Origin: Ruminococcus sp. UBA1366
Lineage (GTDB): Bacteria; Bacillota; Clostridia; Oscillospirales; Ruminococcaceae
Length of the DNA stretch: 5,783 nt
Direction: 5' to 3'
Assembly: GCA_002306005.1 (NCBI GenBank)
Contig: DBRO01000021.1
Coordinates: 16,387-22,169, forward strand
Shown: piece after piece, positions 5,346 through 5,783 of the stretch
Position numbering within the stretch: the stretch's first letter is position 1
Layout of the letters: each line of letters starts with the position of its first letter
The notes under the pieces: generated by a model
Seen by the model: only the letters and a program-made list of their open reading frames with translations
What the model was told of the DNA's origin: nothing
The model's database searches: none
Position numbers and translations under genes: made by a program

Positions 5346-5783
5346 ATGGACAACAATGTAGAGAATAACAGAAAAAAGATAATCATTCGTGCGGTTATTG
5401 CCGTAGTATATTTGGTGCTTACGGTGGCAATTTCTGTGCTGGTATACCCATATGTGAATGATATGACCACACACGAGGGCAGAATGCACCTAAAGGAACT
5501 GATGGAGTCCTACAAATGGCTGGGGATTCTGCTGTTTGTGGTTGTGCAGGCGCTGCAAGTGATTATTGTTATCATTCCGCCTGTGCAGATTATCGGCGGA
5601 ATGTTGTACGGCTGGTTTTTCGGCGCGGTGCTGAGCTATGCCGGTCTGTTTCTCGGTTCGGTGGCGGTTTTCTGGCTGGTGAAACTCATCGGTTATCCTT
5701 TGGTGGAAACCTTTATCGCAAAAAAGCATATCAAGAAATTTAAGTTTCTGGAAGACGAAAAACGGCTGGAATTCATTCTGTTT
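5346..5783 (+). CDS. TVP38/TMEM64 family (VTT domain) membrane protein, 3' end missing
   Basis: ATG at 5346 with AAGGA (5335-5339) 6 nt upstream; the frame is open for 146 codons to the right edge, so only the N-terminal part is present. After a short basic N-terminus, residues 12-36 form a membrane helix. From about 57 the VTT (formerly SNARE-associated) domain begins, with LQVIIVIIPPVQIIGGMLYG at 70-89 followed by FFGAVLSYAGLFLGS. This is the re-entrant region typical of DedA/TVP38/VMP1 proteins. Members of this superfamily act in membrane lipid handling: some DedA-type proteins carry undecaprenyl phosphate or phosphatidylethanolamine across the membrane, and VMP1 and TMEM41B are scramblases. 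The usual Pro-Gly of the motif appears here as Pro-Pro (78-79). It is separated by 43 nt from the preceding gene and probably belongs to the same transcript. Confidence 0.88.
   Translation, partial: MDNNVENNRKKIIIRAVIAVVYLVLTVAISVLVYPYVNDMTTHEGRMHLKELMESYKWLGILLFVVVQALQVIIVIIPPVQIIGGMLYGWFFGAVLSYAGLFLGSVAVFWLVKLIGYPLVETFIAKKHIKKFKFLEDEKRLEFILF

Noticed and set aside
1..5783. tRNA, rRNA, CRISPR array, insertion sequence or prophage genes
   Set aside because: No cloverleaf, regularly spaced repeats, transposase or integrase motifs, or flanking inverted repeats were seen.

Overview
The window looks like chromosomal DNA from a low-to-mid G+C Gram-positive bacterium, most likely a member of the Clostridia (Oscillospiraceae/Lachnospiraceae-like). 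The evidence is a TagD/TagF-type teichoic-acid operon, strong AGGAGG-like ribosome binding sites, and a DUF5685 plus J-domain gene pair that I know only from Clostridia. The species cannot be fixed from this sequence.

Left half, minus strand (1-2822): a two-gene teichoic-acid operon. A perfect-consensus promoter (-35 at 2845-2840, -10 at 2822-2817) starts a leader of about 150 nt. This leads into tagD (glycerol-3-phosphate cytidylyltransferase, 2658-2272). After 13 nt follows a large gene, 2258 to beyond the left edge, that joins a TagB/TagF-type CDP-glycerol glycerophosphotransferase to a GT4 glycosyltransferase. TagD makes CDP-glycerol and the fused enzyme would use it to build, and perhaps glycosylate, a poly(glycerol phosphate) polymer at the cytoplasmic membrane.

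Middle (2659-3043): a divergent control region of about 385 bp. It has two back-to-back promoters, each with exact TTGACA and TATAAT boxes and a 17-bp spacer, and several short repeats and palindromes that could be operators.

Right half, plus strand (3044-5783): four closely spaced genes. They are a DUF5685 protein (GTG start), a J-domain/TPR protein with a nine-cysteine tail, a six-helix membrane protein, and the N-terminal part of a TVP38/TMEM64 (VTT) membrane protein that runs off the right edge. The function of this set is unknown. The DUF5685 protein carries two aspartate-rich motifs about 100 residues apart that recall class I isoprenoid synthases, and its neighbours are membrane proteins. 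A role in lipid or isoprenoid handling is therefore the most specific hypothesis I can offer, and it is an inference. No RNA genes, mobile elements, CRISPR arrays or clear rho-independent terminators were seen.
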